Of a stretch of DNA of 47,680 nt, positions 16,123-25,708 are shown in pieces; positions within the stretch are counted from its first letter, which is position 1, and every line of letters starts with the position of its first letter. Below the pieces are notes generated by a model. It made no database searches and was not told the origin of the DNA. It saw only the letters and a list, made by a program, of their open reading frames with translations. Origin of the DNA: Rhodospirillaceae bacterium (GTDB lineage Bacteria > Pseudomonadota > Alphaproteobacteria > Rhodospirillales > JABHCV01); contig JABMOQ010000118.1 of assembly GCA_013204045.1 (NCBI GenBank), positions 1 to 47,680 on the forward strand, given 5' to 3'. A program made the translations under genes and the position numbers.

Positions 16123-17715
16123 ATGGGACTTAATGAAATCCTGTGCGTTCTGATGTTCGTTGTTGTCTGCTGCGTTTTGCTGGTTGGCTATCCTGTCGCT
16201 TTTACATTGGCCGGAACGGGTTTGTTTTTTGCGGGTATTGGTTGGTTTTTCGGCATATTCGATTTTTCTTTTTTTGGAGCATTACCTTCGCGGCTTTTCG
16301 GTAATGCCATGACCAACGAAATTCTTGTCGCCGTTCCATTGTTTGTTTTCATGGGAGTGATGCTGGAACGATCTCGAGTCGCCGAGGAACTGCTCGAAAG
16401 CATGGGTATGTTATTCGGAAAATTACGCGGGGGGTTGGGTATATCGGTGACAATTGTCGGGGCTTTGTTGGCCGCCTCGACCGGAATCGTCGGTGCTACG
16501 GTGGTGACGATGGGGCTTTTGAGCTTGCCGACCATGCTTAAGCGCGGCTATTCGCCGTCATTATCTTGTGGCACTATTTGTGCATCGGGTACGCTGGGTC
16601 AAATCATTCCGCCATCAATCGTATTGGTGCTGCTTGGTGACCAGATTTCTAACGCGTACATCGATGCCCAGCGGGAAATTGGCAATTGGTCACCGGACCC
16701 GGTATCTGTTGGTGATTTATTTGCTGGAGCCCTGCTACCGGGCTTGTCCCTTGTCGCCATGTATATTGGCTATCAAATTTTGATGGCGTGGTTAAAGCCG
16801 GAAACCTCACCGGCGATTCCGGAAGATGAAATTAACGTTGATGGTATCGGTTGGCGCATCGCCCATGCCTTAATTCCGCCCATAGTGCTGATCGTATCTG
16901 TTCTTGGCTCAATCCTTGCCGGAGTTGCGACGCCGACAGAGGCGGCAGCCGTCGGAGCCATAGGGTCGCTAATGCTGGCCGGACTGCGGCTCGATGAAAA
17001 ACGCGGAAAGTCCATATTGATTGGGTTCCTGGCACTGATCGTCATGTTGATGATAGCCAACAGCATGGACTTAAGGGTTTCGCGAAATGAAATTCCAGCC
17101 ACCGATATGATTGCCATTATTGCGGCCGGAATATGTTCCGCCCTGCTCTGCATCAGCTTGCTAACCAGCCTTTACAGAGTTTACACAACCTACGTTGATG
17201 GCTCTGAGACTCCTGTGCTGGTAGATGTCATGCGTTCGACCATGCAAATTTCGGCCATGGTATTTGTTATCCTGATCGGAGCATCCGTCTTTTCACTGGT
17301 ATTCAGGGGCTTCGGCGGCGATGACTTCGTCCACCATATTCTAAGCGATATTCCGGGCGGCAAGTGGGGGGCCATATTCGCCGTCATGACGGTCATGTTT
17401 GTGCTCGGCTTCTTCCTGGATTTTATCGAAATTACCTTTGTCGTCGTACCGATCGTCGCTCCGGTGCTGCTTAAAATGGATATCAACCCGGTGTGGTTGG
17501 GTGTGATGATGGCGATGAATTTACAAACGTCATTCCTGACGCCACCGTTTGGTTTCGCGTTATTCTATTTGCGGGGTGTCGCGCCACCGGAAGTCACAAC
17601 CATGCATATATATCGTGGTGTCGCGCCGTTCGTCGTTATTCAGATATTGGGATTATTGCTTCTGGCCATGTATCCGTCGATCGCGACATGGCTGCCAACG
17701 GTGATATTCGGCTAA
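16123..17715 (+). CDS. TRAP transporter large permease subunit (DctM type)
   Basis: Main membrane component that drives substrate uptake with a sodium or proton gradient. At 530 residues it is longer than the usual 430 or so, as in the TakP-associated group, whose members carry extra central segments. Many hydrophobic helices are visible throughout. Key motifs are EILVAVPLFVFMGVMLERS, GIVGATVVTMGLLSLPTM, CGTICASGTLGQIIPPSI and the C-terminal NLQTSFLTPPFGFALFYLRG. It completes the order receptor, small subunit, large subunit. Its stop overlaps the stop of parC on the other strand by two bases. Confidence 0.94.
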   Translation: MGLNEILCVLMFVVVCCVLLVGYPVAFTLAGTGLFFAGIGWFFGIFDFSFFGALPSRLFGNAMTNEILVAVPLFVFMGVMLERSRVAEELLESMGMLFGKLRGGLGISVTIVGALLAASTGIVGATVVTMGLLSLPTMLKRGYSPSLSCGTICASGTLGQIIPPSIVLVLLGDQISNAYIDAQREIGNWSPDPVSVGDLFAGALLPGLSLVAMYIGYQILMAWLKPETSPAIPEDEINVDGIGWRIAHALIPPIVLIVSVLGSILAGVATPTEAAAVGAIGSLMLAGLRLDEKRGKSILIGFLALIVMLMIANSMDLRVSRNEIPATDMIAIIAAGICSALLCISLLTSLYRVYTTYVDGSETPVLVDVMRSTMQISAMVFVILIGASVFSLVFRGFGGDDFVHHILSDIPGGKWGAIFAVMTVMFVLGFFLDFIEITFVVVPIVAPVLLKMDINPVWLGVMMAMNLQTSFLTPPFGFALFYLRGVAPPEVTTMHIYRGVAPFVVIQILGLLLLAMYPSIATWLPTVIFG

Positions 17716-19958
17716 AAGGTGGTGAATTTTCCGGACGTCGGAAAGCCGCGTGGCACTTTCAGCCCGGCTTGTGATCGCTTGCCCACCCATTTCTTTATTT
17801 CCGGCTCGGTGCGGGTTCTCTCCCCACTTTGCCACGAAAGTCCATCCGCAAGCTTGAAGGTGCGGGCATCAACAAGCCCCCCCTTGGCGTGACGCTGCAA
17901 GATATTGCCACGCCCCCGGGACATTTCCGGTAATTCATTCAGGGGAAATACCAGGAGCTTGCGGTTCTTGCCAACGGCGGCCACATGGTCATCGTTTTCG
18001 CCGACAATAGAGGCTACGACCGCCTCCTCACCCGCACTTAGGTTCAGAACCTGTTTGCCATTCTTGGTTTGGGCGATGACGTCATTTTCAGCGACGATAA
18101 AACCGCGACCACCGTCTGAAGCAACCAGTAGCCTGCGGTCTGGCTGATGGATAAACATGGCGACAGGTTCATGTTCGTTGCCGAGGTCAATCATCAAACG
18201 CAGAGGCTCGCCATGGCCGCGCGCTCCCGGCAACTTGTCACATCCGATTGTGTAAAAGCGCCCGTTTGTCGCAAACACGACAAGTTTGTCTGTGGTTTGA
18301 GCGGTAACGACGAATCTGGCGGAATCGCCTTCCTTGTACTTCATGTCGCCAGCGCTTTCCACATGACCGCGCATGGCCCTGATCCAACCTTTTTCCGAAC
18401 ATATAACGGTAACAGGTTCGCGTTCGATCATTGCTTCCAAGGGAACTATAATTGCAGAAGGCGGTTTGCCGATAATTGTCCGGCGCTTGCCAAGGATTGA
18501 CTTGGCGCCAAATTCCTTATTTATCTCAGATAGTTCAGCGGCGATCGTTTTCCAGCGTTTATTTTTGTCCTTGAGAAGTGCCCGCAGCTCTTTTTTCTCA
18601 GCCTTCAGAACCGTGCTTTCCTTCTTGATTTCCATTTCTTCAAGCTTGCGTAACTGGCGCAAGCGCATATTAAGGATCGATTCAGCCTGCACCTCGGAAA
18701 GCTTAAAGGCTTTAATCAACTTTGGCTTTGGCTCGTCCTCGTTACGGATGATTTTGATTACTTTGTCGAGATTAAGGAAAGCGATCAGGTATCCACTCAG
18801 AATTTCAAGCCTGTGTTCTATTTTTTCCAGACTGAATTTGGAACGACGAACAAGAACTTCATGGCGATGATCAAGAAAGGCCTGCAACACCTCGCGCAAA
18901 TTCATCACACGCGGCACGCCGGTACCATCAAGAATATTCATGTTAAGGCCGAAACGGGTTTCCATGTCGGTTTGCCTAAACAGGTGTTCCATCAACATTT
19001 CGGCCTCGACCGTACGGTTTTTGGGTTCCAAGACAATCCGCAGTTCTTCTGCTGATTCATCACGGATATCGGCTAACATGGGTAGTTTTCTCACGTTCAT
19101 CAGTTCGGCGATCTTTTCGATCAGTCGGGATTTTTGAACCTGATACGGAATTTCGGTGACAACCACCTGATACTGGCCGTGGCTCAATTTCTCGACCTGC
19201 CATCGGGCCCTGAGGCGGAATCCGCCCCGCCCTGTCTTGTAAGCTTCGACAATGGCGCCTTTCGGTTCGACCAGTTCACCGCCCGTAGGAAAATCCGGTC
19301 CCGGGATCATTTCCACCAGCTTGCCGATGGTCGCCTTGGGAAATTTGATTAAATGAGCCAAGGCCGCACAAAGTTCGCCGATATTGTGCGGCGGTATGCT
19401 GGTCGCCATGCCGACGGCAATGCCCGCAGACCCGTTGGCTAGTAAATTAGGCACCCTAGCGGGCAGCACCACCGGTTCGGAATCCTCTCCATCATAGGTT
19501 TCCCTGAAATTGACGGTATCTTCGTTGATGCCTTCCAGCAGTGTCATGGCGAACGGTGTCAGGCGCGATTCTGTGTAGCGCATGGCGGCGGCATTATCGC
19601 CGTCGATATTACCAAAATTCCCCTGCCCATCGATCAACGGATATCGGACGGCAAAATCCTGTGCCAGTCGGACCAGGGTGTCATAAACGGCGACGTCGCC
19701 GTGGGGGTGGTACTTGCCGATGACATCGCCGACGACACGGGCGCATTTCTTATAGCCGGTTTTCGGATCCAGCTTTAGTTGAAGCATGGCGTAAAGCAGG
19801 CGCCGGTGCACAGGCTTAAGCCCATCGCGCACATCTGGGAGCGACCGCGACATGATTGTCGACAGGGCGTAGCTCAGGTAACGCTCGCTCAGCGCATCGG
19901 CCAAGCGGGTGTCACGAATTTCCCCTCCTGACTTCGGAAGTGGTGATTTTTTGCTCAT
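17712..19958 (-). CDS. parC: DNA topoisomerase IV subunit A
   Basis: DNA-cleaving subunit of topoisomerase IV, which unlinks daughter chromosomes. I take the ATG at 19956-19958 (748 residues, [13 protein letters not shown]); an upstream ATG at 19973 and a longer reading to 20054 are less likely. The catalytic Tyr is in [11 protein letters not shown]. The winged-helix region [11 protein letters not shown] and KYHPHGD are present. In the quinolone-determining region the sequence is [11 protein letters not shown]: the position of the usual Ser is Val, while the Asp four residues on is kept. The C-terminal domain has repeated beta-pinwheel blades ([22 protein letters not shown]). It follows recO on the same strand after a gap of about 135 bases. 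The name parC rather than gyrA rests on length and on the recO neighbour. Confidence 0.93.
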   Translation of the reverse strand: MSKKSPLPKSGGEIRDTRLADALSERYLSYALSTIMSRSLPDVRDGLKPVHRRLLYAMLQLKLDPKTGYKKCARVVGDVIGKYHPHGDVAVYDTLVRLAQDFAVRYPLIDGQGNFGNIDGDNAAAMRYTESRLTPFAMTLLEGINEDTVNFRETYDGEDSEPVVLPARVPNLLANGSAGIAVGMATSIPPHNIGELCAALAHLIKFPKATIGKLVEMIPGPDFPTGGELVEPKGAIVEAYKTGRGGFRLRARWQVEKLSHGQYQVVVTEIPYQVQKSRLIEKIAELMNVRKLPMLADIRDESAEELRIVLEPKNRTVEAEMLMEHLFRQTDMETRFGLNMNILDGTGVPRVMNLREVLQAFLDHRHEVLVRRSKFSLEKIEHRLEILSGYLIAFLNLDKVIKIIRNEDEPKPKLIKAFKLSEVQAESILNMRLRQLRKLEEMEIKKESTVLKAEKKELRALLKDKNKRWKTIAAELSEINKEFGAKSILGKRRTIIGKPPSAIIVPLEAMIEREPVTVICSEKGWIRAMRGHVESAGDMKYKEGDSARFVVTAQTTDKLVVFATNGRFYTIGCDKLPGARGHGEPLRLMIDLGNEHEPVAMFIHQPDRRLLVASDGGRGFIVAENDVIAQTKNGKQVLNLSAGEEAVVASIVGENDDHVAAVGKNRKLLVFPLNELPEMSRGRGNILQRHAKGGLVDARTFKLADGLSWQSGERTRTEPEIKKWVGKRSQAGLKVPRGFPTSGKFTTF

Positions 19959-20093
19959 GAATGAACCGGACATAGAATAATAAACACAATATATAGTATC
20001 TGAAATGTCGGATTGGTCAATCTGTTGTAGATCGTTAAGTTGTGGAAAAATCAATAAAACCGCTTTATTGGCCCCCCAAACACCACGCCATAC

Positions 20094-20822
20094 CTACTTA
20101 TTCACCTGGCGGCTTAAGCGTTCGACAAGCCGGCGGCGAGCCGCAGGCTGCTTCTTCCCCGCAAGGGCGAAAACATGGCGTTCCAGGAAATATCCGGTTA
20201 GGGCCAGCCCATCGGTAATTTCACGGGTTTCTCCGGCAACGCCACTGGTCATCAGGAACGCCGGCAGCGCAAGCATGGATTTCAGGTAGGGCTCACCTGC
20301 CCCCCTTGAAACGGCACGTCCCGATTTTGGCGATACGTAGACAAGGTTTTTCGTGCTTCCAGTTGACGCACAACTTCTCAGATCGAGTCCGAAACCCAGT
20401 TCGCCAAGTAGCCCGACTTCCCACTTCACATAAACCGATGGCCAGATATCGCCTTTCAAGGATTCCAGCAGCACTGACAGGCCTTCAAATATAGCCGGAT
20501 GAGGTTGGCGTTCGGGCAACGACTGTTCGGTTACCGCCAATGCTGCAGAAAGGCAGGCCAATTTATTGGCATCTCCCAACAAGGTCGCGGCATGAGCATG
20601 AGATAGCTCGCAGGTGTAATTGCCCAGATGTTCTGCCAGACGTGCGCGCCAGTGGGCCTGGACCTTATTGCCCGGTTGTAGGTCGCCACGTTTTCGCTTT
20701 CCGTTACCCCCCCTTACCAGCCCGGCATGAACGCCATAGGCCGACGTCAATAGCGTAACGATAGCGGATGATTCGCCATGCTTACGGGCCGATAAAACGA
20801 TGCCTTGGTCTGTCCAGTCCAT
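20094..20822 (-). CDS. recO: DNA repair protein RecO
   Basis: Mediator that helps RecR load RecA on SSB-coated gaps and anneals complementary strands. The 242-residue length is normal. The N-terminal OB-fold is seen in WTDQGIVLSARKHGESSAIVTLLT and HAGLVRGGNGKRKRGDLQPGN. The helical part has GLSVLLESLKGD and VKWEVGLLGELGFGLDL. The cysteine cluster that binds zinc in some RecO proteins is reduced to one Cys here (LRSCASTG), so zinc binding is unlikely. It sits between parC and an oppositely directed unknown gene that separates it from era. Confidence 0.94.
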   Translation of the reverse strand: MDWTDQGIVLSARKHGESSAIVTLLTSAYGVHAGLVRGGNGKRKRGDLQPGNKVQAHWRARLAEHLGNYTCELSHAHAATLLGDANKLACLSAALAVTEQSLPERQPHPAIFEGLSVLLESLKGDIWPSVYVKWEVGLLGELGFGLDLRSCASTGSTKNLVYVSPKSGRAVSRGAGEPYLKSMLALPAFLMTSGVAGETREITDGLALTGYFLERHVFALAGKKQPAARRRLVERLSRQVNK

Positions 20823-20902
20823 GAGTAGAAATTAATCCGCCTGTATGTAATACTTGGAAAGGTTCAAAAGACGAATCTGCTGTCCAATTATAGAGCAGGA
20901 AT

Positions 20903-21472
20903 ATGATCCACAAGAAAATTATTGAAAAAGCCCTTGGCAATCTTGAGCCAAAGCGTGCCGAATATTTTGGCGGTATCGCCCGTGCCCTTGAAGAAGACAG
21001 GCGCACAGAAGCGAACGCAAACATAATTTACACGGTGCTCAAGGATGTCATGGATGACCTTCCGACCTATATTGAAAAAAAAGAGCTGATAGAACTTATA
21101 TTCAAGTTCGTCGAAGATAATTATACGCGTTTGCGCGAAATCATGTACGACAGGAAATTTATTCAGGATCAGACCGCTATTCGTAAGGTGACGCGTTATT
21201 TCGTGCAGCAGATAATATCTTTGTCATTTGATAAATTAAACAGTGGTGAAATCACATTAGAAGAAAAAGAAGTTCACAAGCTGACATGGCCATATCGGGA
21301 TACTGACGTTATTGATCCTGAAGAAGAGCCGGAAGCCTGGGCGGAGGCCGTCCGCAAGACTGAAAAGTGGCGAAATGAATATGGTAAGGATCGCCGTAGC
21401 CGCGGTCACGCCCGCATTGATGAGGTGGCAACCGATCAAACACATCCGCTTGGAAATAATAAAAAGGTATAA
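20903..21472 (+). CDS. Unrecognised protein, 189 residues
   Basis: I do not recognise this protein. It is a plus-strand gene set inside the minus-strand era/recO block. The product is charged, apparently soluble and mostly helical, with no signal peptide, membrane segment or cysteine. Residues 1-40 are basic and helical (MIHKKIIEKALGNLEPKRAE), followed by a long helical stretch with clustered Glu/Lys (DLPTYIEKKELIELIFKFVED). Near the C-terminus there is an acidic WPYRDTDVIDPEEEPEAW segment and then an Arg/Lys-rich end. Codon use agrees with a real gene, and it has a full-length frame from ATG with AGGA just upstream. Its start is 80 bases from the recO start and its stop is 3 bases from the era stop. 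Confidence 0.75.
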   Translation: MIHKKIIEKALGNLEPKRAEYFGGIARALEEDRRTEANANIIYTVLKDVMDDLPTYIEKKELIELIFKFVEDNYTRLREIMYDRKFIQDQTAIRKVTRYFVQQIISLSFDKLNSGEITLEEKEVHKLTWPYRDTDVIDPEEEPEAWAEAVRKTEKWRNEYGKDRRSRGHARIDEVATDQTHPLGNNKKV

Positions 21473-21475
21473 ATT

Positions 21476-22384
21476 TCAGGCGTTGAAATCCAGGCCCCAA
21501 TCCCGGTATCTTTCGGGGTCATCGCCCCATTTTTCCCTGACTTTCACAAACAGAAACAAGTGAACCCGCCGTTCGAATATCTCCTCGAGCTCTTTTCGGG
21601 CCGATTCGCCGATAGATTTTATGCGCGCACCGCCCTTGCCGAGAACAATACCTTTCTGGCTTTGCTTTTCGATATAGACCACCTGGTTGATCGTAACGGA
21701 ACCGTCATCATGTTCCTGCCAATCTTCAATCTCTACGGTTGCCGCATAGGGCAACTCCTGGTGTAATTGACGGTAAATCTGCTCTCGTGTGATTTCTGCC
21801 GCCAGCAACCTGGATGGCATATCCGAAATCTGATCTTCGGGATACAGCCACGGTCCTTCCGGGACGCTCTTCGCCAACTGGTTCAATAGGTCGTCGATCC
21901 CATCACCGGTTTTGGCCGAAATCATGAATGTGTGATCGAACAGCCCCGTCTCGGCAAGGCCCGATGTTAGTTCGAGCAATGCGTGTTTTTTGACCAGATC
22001 GACCTTGTTGATGGCCAGCCACGCCTTTCGGTCCTGTTTTTTCAAATTATCAATAATCGCCTGGGTATCATGGTCAATGCGGCGAGATGCATCAATCAAC
22101 AACAGAATCCGGTCAGCGTCAGACGCTCCACCCCAGGCCGAGGCAACCATGGCCCGATCAAGACGGCGTTTCGGAGCAAATATACCGGGGGTGTCGATAA
22201 AAATTACCTGGGATGAATCTTCGATGCAAATGCCCAGCACCCGGGTCCTCGTCGTCTGCACCTTGGGTGAAACGATCGATACCTTGACCCCGACCAACCT
22301 GTTCATCAAGGTAGACTTGCCGACGTTAGGTGCACCAAGAATGGCAATAAAACCACAGCGCGTGGCCGGGGTGTCCGTCATCAA
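21476..22384 (-). CDS. era: GTPase Era
   Basis: Essential GTPase that binds 16S rRNA near its 3' end and helps 30S assembly. All G motifs are present: G1 GAPNVGKSTL, G2 region TTRTRVLGI, G3 DTPG and G4 NKVDLV. The KH RNA-binding domain at the end has LGKGGARIKSIGESARKELE. Length 302 residues is typical. Its start overlaps the end of rnc by 4 bases (ATGA), so the two are translationally coupled, a common arrangement because both act on ribosomal RNA. Confidence 0.97.
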   Translation of the reverse strand: MMTDTPATRCGFIAILGAPNVGKSTLMNRLVGVKVSIVSPKVQTTRTRVLGICIEDSSQVIFIDTPGIFAPKRRLDRAMVASAWGGASDADRILLLIDASRRIDHDTQAIIDNLKKQDRKAWLAINKVDLVKKHALLELTSGLAETGLFDHTFMISAKTGDGIDDLLNQLAKSVPEGPWLYPEDQISDMPSRLLAAEITREQIYRQLHQELPYAATVEIEDWQEHDDGSVTINQVVYIEKQSQKGIVLGKGGARIKSIGESARKELEEIFERRVHLFLFVKVREKWGDDPERYRDWGLDFNA

Positions 22385-23073
22385 TTATTTTCCTTAAGTA
22401 AAATCAACAATTTCTCGGCTACGGCCTGTTCTGCAATACGTTTTGACTGCCCTTTTGCCGTAATCGGGTCGCTGCCGGCAGCGGTAACCGCCATCGTGAA
22501 GATTACATCATGGGCCGGGCCTTCCCGTCCCACTTCTTTGTATATGGGTAATTCCAGACCCTTGGATTGTACGAATTCCTGCAATTCCGTTTTAGCGTCT
22601 TTGGGTGGTAACAAATCCTCAGCCATTAACGGCGTCCACAGACGGCGAATGAATAAATCGGCGCATTCTGCCCCGCCATCTTGATATATTGCCGCTATAA
22701 CTGCCTCACATGTATCGGCAAGCAACGCTGGATTGTCACGTCCGCCCCCTTCTTCTTCCGAAGCGGCAAGCCTGACATAAGGTGCAAGGCCAATTTCGCC
22801 TGCGATACGGGCAAGTGTTTCCCGGCGTACCAGGGCCGTATGTCGGCGGGCCAGATCGCCCTCATCTTCATTGGGGTAGGTTTCGACAAGCATTGCAGCA
22901 ACAGCAAGGCCCAAAACCCGGTCGCCTAAAAATTCCATACGTTGATTGGTCGTGATCCTTTCGGCCGCTGTCTTGGCCGTGCTTGGGTGGGTCAGCGCCT
23001 GCTCGAGCAACTGCCTATTGGTAAAACTATAACCAATGGCGCCTTCAAACTGTTCAAGGTTTTTGTTCATCAA
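22381..23073 (-). CDS. rnc: Ribonuclease III
   Basis: Double-strand-specific endoribonuclease that processes rRNA and other structured RNAs. The catalytic signature NQRMEFLGDRVLGL (usually NERLEFLGDSVL) holds the conserved Glu and Asp, and the second acidic site is ADTCEAVIAAIYQDGG. The dsRNA-binding domain occupies about residues 155-225 (DAKTELQEFVQSKGLELPIYK and ITAKGQSKRIAEQAVAEKLL). Length 230 residues is normal. It starts 10 bases after lepB and overlaps era, within the conserved lepB-rnc-era order. Confidence 0.97.
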   Translation of the reverse strand: MMNKNLEQFEGAIGYSFTNRQLLEQALTHPSTAKTAAERITTNQRMEFLGDRVLGLAVAAMLVETYPNEDEGDLARRHTALVRRETLARIAGEIGLAPYVRLAASEEEGGGRDNPALLADTCEAVIAAIYQDGGAECADLFIRRLWTPLMAEDLLPPKDAKTELQEFVQSKGLELPIYKEVGREGPAHDVIFTMAVTAAGSDPITAKGQSKRIAEQAVAEKLLILLKENN

Positions 23074-23083
23074 TTTAGAACCG

Positions 23084-23818
23084 TCAGTCGATAGAACTAA
23101 AGAATCTGCTGAAACGAGCCGTCACCGGCCATTTCCAGAACTCCCATCCGTTTCCATCAATTGAGATCCACAGAAATTCGGCCCTACCAATTAAATTCAT
23201 GCGCGGAATAAACCCTACGTCTGAAAAACGGCTGTCCTTGGAGCTATCCCGGTTATCACCCATGGCAAAGTAATGACCCTCGGGGACATTGAAAACGGGC
23301 GTGTTATCGGCACTGCCATCATCACCATAGGCCTCCAGAATGGGGTGGCGAACGCCGTTCGGCAGGGTTTCCATATAGCGAGGAATTCGGCGAACGTTAC
23401 CAAACCCGTTGTCGATCAAATAATCGTCAACATGTTCGCGCTGCACAGCCGTGCCATTAATATGTAATATGCCATCAACGACCTGAATAGAATCACCCGG
23501 CAGTCCAATGAGCCGCTTGATATAGTCCTTTGTCGTGTCTGTCGGTAACCTGAAGACGAAAACGTCTCCGCGCTTTGGCTCGGTGAATAACATTCTGTCT
23601 TCTATGACTGGCAGGCTGAACGGCAATGAATACTTGCTGTACCCATAGGACATTTTAGAAACAAACAGATAATCACCTACCAGCAGTGTTGGTATCATTG
23701 AACCGGATGGAATGCTGAACGGCTCATAGGCAAAAGCACGGATACTGAGCGCGATCAGGCCCGCATAGAGGACCGTCACGACCGTATCTTTTAAGCCGCC
23801 ACCGTTATTCTGACTCAT
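23084..23818 (-). CDS. lepB: Signal peptidase I
   Basis: Inner-membrane serine protease that removes signal peptides from secreted proteins. I use the ATG at 23816-23818 (244 residues, MSQNNGGGLKDTVVTVLYAG); the longer reading to 23953 has no family similarity. A single N-terminal membrane segment is at about residues 11-31. The catalytic Ser is Ser40 in IPSGSMIPTLLVGD and the general-base Lys is Lys101 in KDYIKRLIGLPGD. The C-terminal signature GDNRDSSKDSRFSDVGF is present. It lies 70 bases after acpS and 10 bases before rnc. Confidence 0.96.
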   Translation of the reverse strand: MSQNNGGGLKDTVVTVLYAGLIALSIRAFAYEPFSIPSGSMIPTLLVGDYLFVSKMSYGYSKYSLPFSLPVIEDRMLFTEPKRGDVFVFRLPTDTTKDYIKRLIGLPGDSIQVVDGILHINGTAVQREHVDDYLIDNGFGNVRRIPRYMETLPNGVRHPILEAYGDDGSADNTPVFNVPEGHYFAMGDNRDSSKDSRFSDVGFIPRMNLIGRAEFLWISIDGNGWEFWKWPVTARFSRFFSSID

Positions 23819-23888
23819 GAAAACAAACCGATATTTCTGGCCCTTGATTGGGAAAGCCGGCAGATGAAGCCAGCAGGCGTTGCGTATG

Positions 23889-24299
23889 TCAAGAAACTTG
23901 GTCCTTTGGAAACGCTGATATGATGACGATGGCCTGAGCCAGGGGATAATCATCGGTCAGCGAAACGTCAATCTGGGCCGTACTGCCAGTTGGCAAAAGC
24001 TCTGTCAAACGTTTCCTGGCACCGCCGGACAGCTCCATTGTCGGTTTTCCGGAAGAAAGGTTGACGACACCCATATCACGCCAGAAAACGCTGCGCCGAA
24101 ACCCCGTCCCCAGCGCCTTTGAACATGCTTCTTTGGCGGCAAACCGTTTGGCATAACTTTCAACTCGATTGGCCCGTTTTTCTGATTTCTGACGCTCTGT
24201 ATCGGTAAAAATGCGGTCGATAAAACGGTCACCGAAACGTTCCAGGGTTTTTTCTATGCGCCGGATATCTATTAGATCGCTACCGATACCGATAATCAT
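23889..24299 (-). CDS. acpS: Holo-[acyl-carrier-protein] synthase
   Basis: Transfers 4'-phosphopantetheine from CoA to apo-ACP for fatty acid synthesis. The Mg-binding motif [14 protein letters not shown] holds the conserved Asp, and the second signature [17 protein letters not shown] carries the conserved Glu and Lys. Its 136 residues are typical of the AcpS group. Its start codon overlaps the stop of pdxJ by 4 bases, so the pair is coupled, and lepB follows. Confidence 0.96.
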   Translation of the reverse strand: MIIGIGSDLIDIRRIEKTLERFGDRFIDRIFTDTERQKSEKRANRVESYAKRFAAKEACSKALGTGFRRSVFWRDMGVVNLSSGKPTMELSGGARKRLTELLPTGSTAQIDVSLTDDYPLAQAIVIISAFPKDQVS

Positions 24300-25033
24300 G
24301 ACTGATCACGCGCTTTATCCATTCGGGCGCGCATGGCCTGAATACTTTTCTCAAGGCCAAAGAATATAGCCTCACCGACAAGAAAATGGCCGATGTTCAA
24401 TTCAGCGATACTGGCAATGGCGGCTATGGGTTCAACCGTATCCAGAGTCAGCCCGTGACCGGCATGACATTCAAGTCCGACTTTTTCAGCATGGGCGGCG
24501 GCCTTGATGATACGTGCCAGTTCCCGTTCACGGTCAGCTCCCGTTGCCTCGCAATAGGCCCCGGTATGAAGCTCAACAATCGGAGCGCCCAGAGCCACGG
24601 CCCTGTCAAGTTGCTGCGGATCAGCCTCAATAAACAGGGACACCTTGATTCCGGCCTTCGTTAGGGTATTCACATATGGAACCAGGCGATCAAAACCACC
24701 GACCACATCAAGCCCCCCCTCTGTCGTCCGCTCGGCGCGATTTTCAGGAACGATGCAGGCCGCGTGAGGCTTATGCCTGAGGGCTATTTCAAGCATTTCC
24801 TCAGTTGCCGCCATTTCAAAGTTCAACGGTTTATCTACCTCGGTGCACAGGCGGGTGATGTCATTATCTGAAATATGGCGTCGGTCCTCGCGCAGGTGCG
24901 CGGTAATGCCGTCGGCACCTGCCTCGACCGCCAATTTAGCGGCCTCTACGGGGTCCGGATGGATACCGCCACGGGCATTGCGAATGGTTGCGACATGATC
25001 GATGTTGACGCCAAGGCGTAGGTGGGTGCTCAT
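24296..25033 (-). CDS. pdxJ: Pyridoxine 5'-phosphate synthase
   Basis: Joins 1-deoxyxylulose 5-phosphate with 3-amino-1-hydroxyacetone 1-phosphate to make pyridoxine 5'-phosphate, the last ring-forming step of vitamin B6 synthesis. I use the ATG at 25031-25033 (245 residues), which begins [22 protein letters not shown], the family start; a longer reading to 25192 overlaps the DUF2062 gene and is not homologous. Signatures: [24 protein letters not shown] and [11 protein letters not shown], with GHGLTLDTV in the phosphate-binding loop. Overlaps of 4 bases on both sides link it to DUF2062 and acpS. Confidence 0.96.
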   Translation of the reverse strand: MSTHLRLGVNIDHVATIRNARGGIHPDPVEAAKLAVEAGADGITAHLREDRRHISDNDITRLCTEVDKPLNFEMAATEEMLEIALRHKPHAACIVPENRAERTTEGGLDVVGGFDRLVPYVNTLTKAGIKVSLFIEADPQQLDRAVALGAPIVELHTGAYCEATGADRERELARIIKAAAHAEKVGLECHAGHGLTLDTVEPIAAIASIAELNIGHFLVGEAIFFGLEKSIQAMRARMDKARDQS

Positions 25034-25638
25034 GCTTTCGGCTCCACATTGCTTTTCTTTTCTATAACAATTCGCCGCATACGACGTTCCCGGCGGCGGT
25101 CCTGGTATGCGCCGATCAGGGGTCTTAATGGCAAATAAAATACGAACCAGACGATGATATACATCGGCAAACTGCCGACAAGCATCGGCCAAAGGATTGG
25201 CCAGGCGGTCTCAAAAAGATAGGTCAAATTCAAACTTAACAAGGCTTCCATGCTGTTGGCAAAAACAGCATGGAAATCAAGTGATCCAGCATCTTCACCT
25301 TCGCCGCCTACCCCTATCCAGATACCGAGGTTATAAATCCAGGTCCAGATAAAAGGAAAAGTCCAGGGATTGCCAACGGCGGTTCCGATAGCTGATGCCA
25401 TGATATTAGCCCGTATCAACCAGGCACAAATCCCCCCCAGAATGAAGTGCAGCCCGACGAATGGCGTGAACGAAATAGCCGCACCGCAAGCAAATCCGGC
25501 GGCAATGGAATAGGATGATCCGGGCAATCTGGCGATACGGTGAAACAGATACGTAGACGAACGTCGCCACCCCAGGCTTGGCCACAAAAAATCGCGAGCC
25601 CGGTGATGAATTTTTTGTTTGTTGCGACGCATAAACAT
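25030..25638 (-). CDS. DUF2062 membrane protein
   Basis: Inner-membrane protein of unknown function, 202 residues. The family signature is in the centre: the [21 protein letters not shown] segment with its glycines, then the NPWTFPFIW motif near residue 90. There are about three to four hydrophobic segments (near 47-72, 80-110 and 145-175), with a basic N-terminus and a very basic C-terminus ([16 protein letters not shown]). It overlaps pdxJ by 4 bases and lies 70 bases after rel. The gene is often found in this neighbourhood in alphaproteobacteria, but its role is not established. Confidence 0.9.
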   Translation of the reverse strand: MFMRRNKQKIHHRARDFLWPSLGWRRSSTYLFHRIARLPGSSYSIAAGFACGAAISFTPFVGLHFILGGICAWLIRANIMASAIGTAVGNPWTFPFIWTWIYNLGIWIGVGGEGEDAGSLDFHAVFANSMEALLSLNLTYLFETAWPILWPMLVGSLPMYIIVWFVFYLPLRPLIGAYQDRRRERRMRRIVIEKKSNVEPKA

Positions 25639-25708
25639 AAGAAAAAATATACGCTATTGTGATGTATTCAGAAAAGTAAAACACATTGTTATTAATAGAG
25701 TCCGAACT

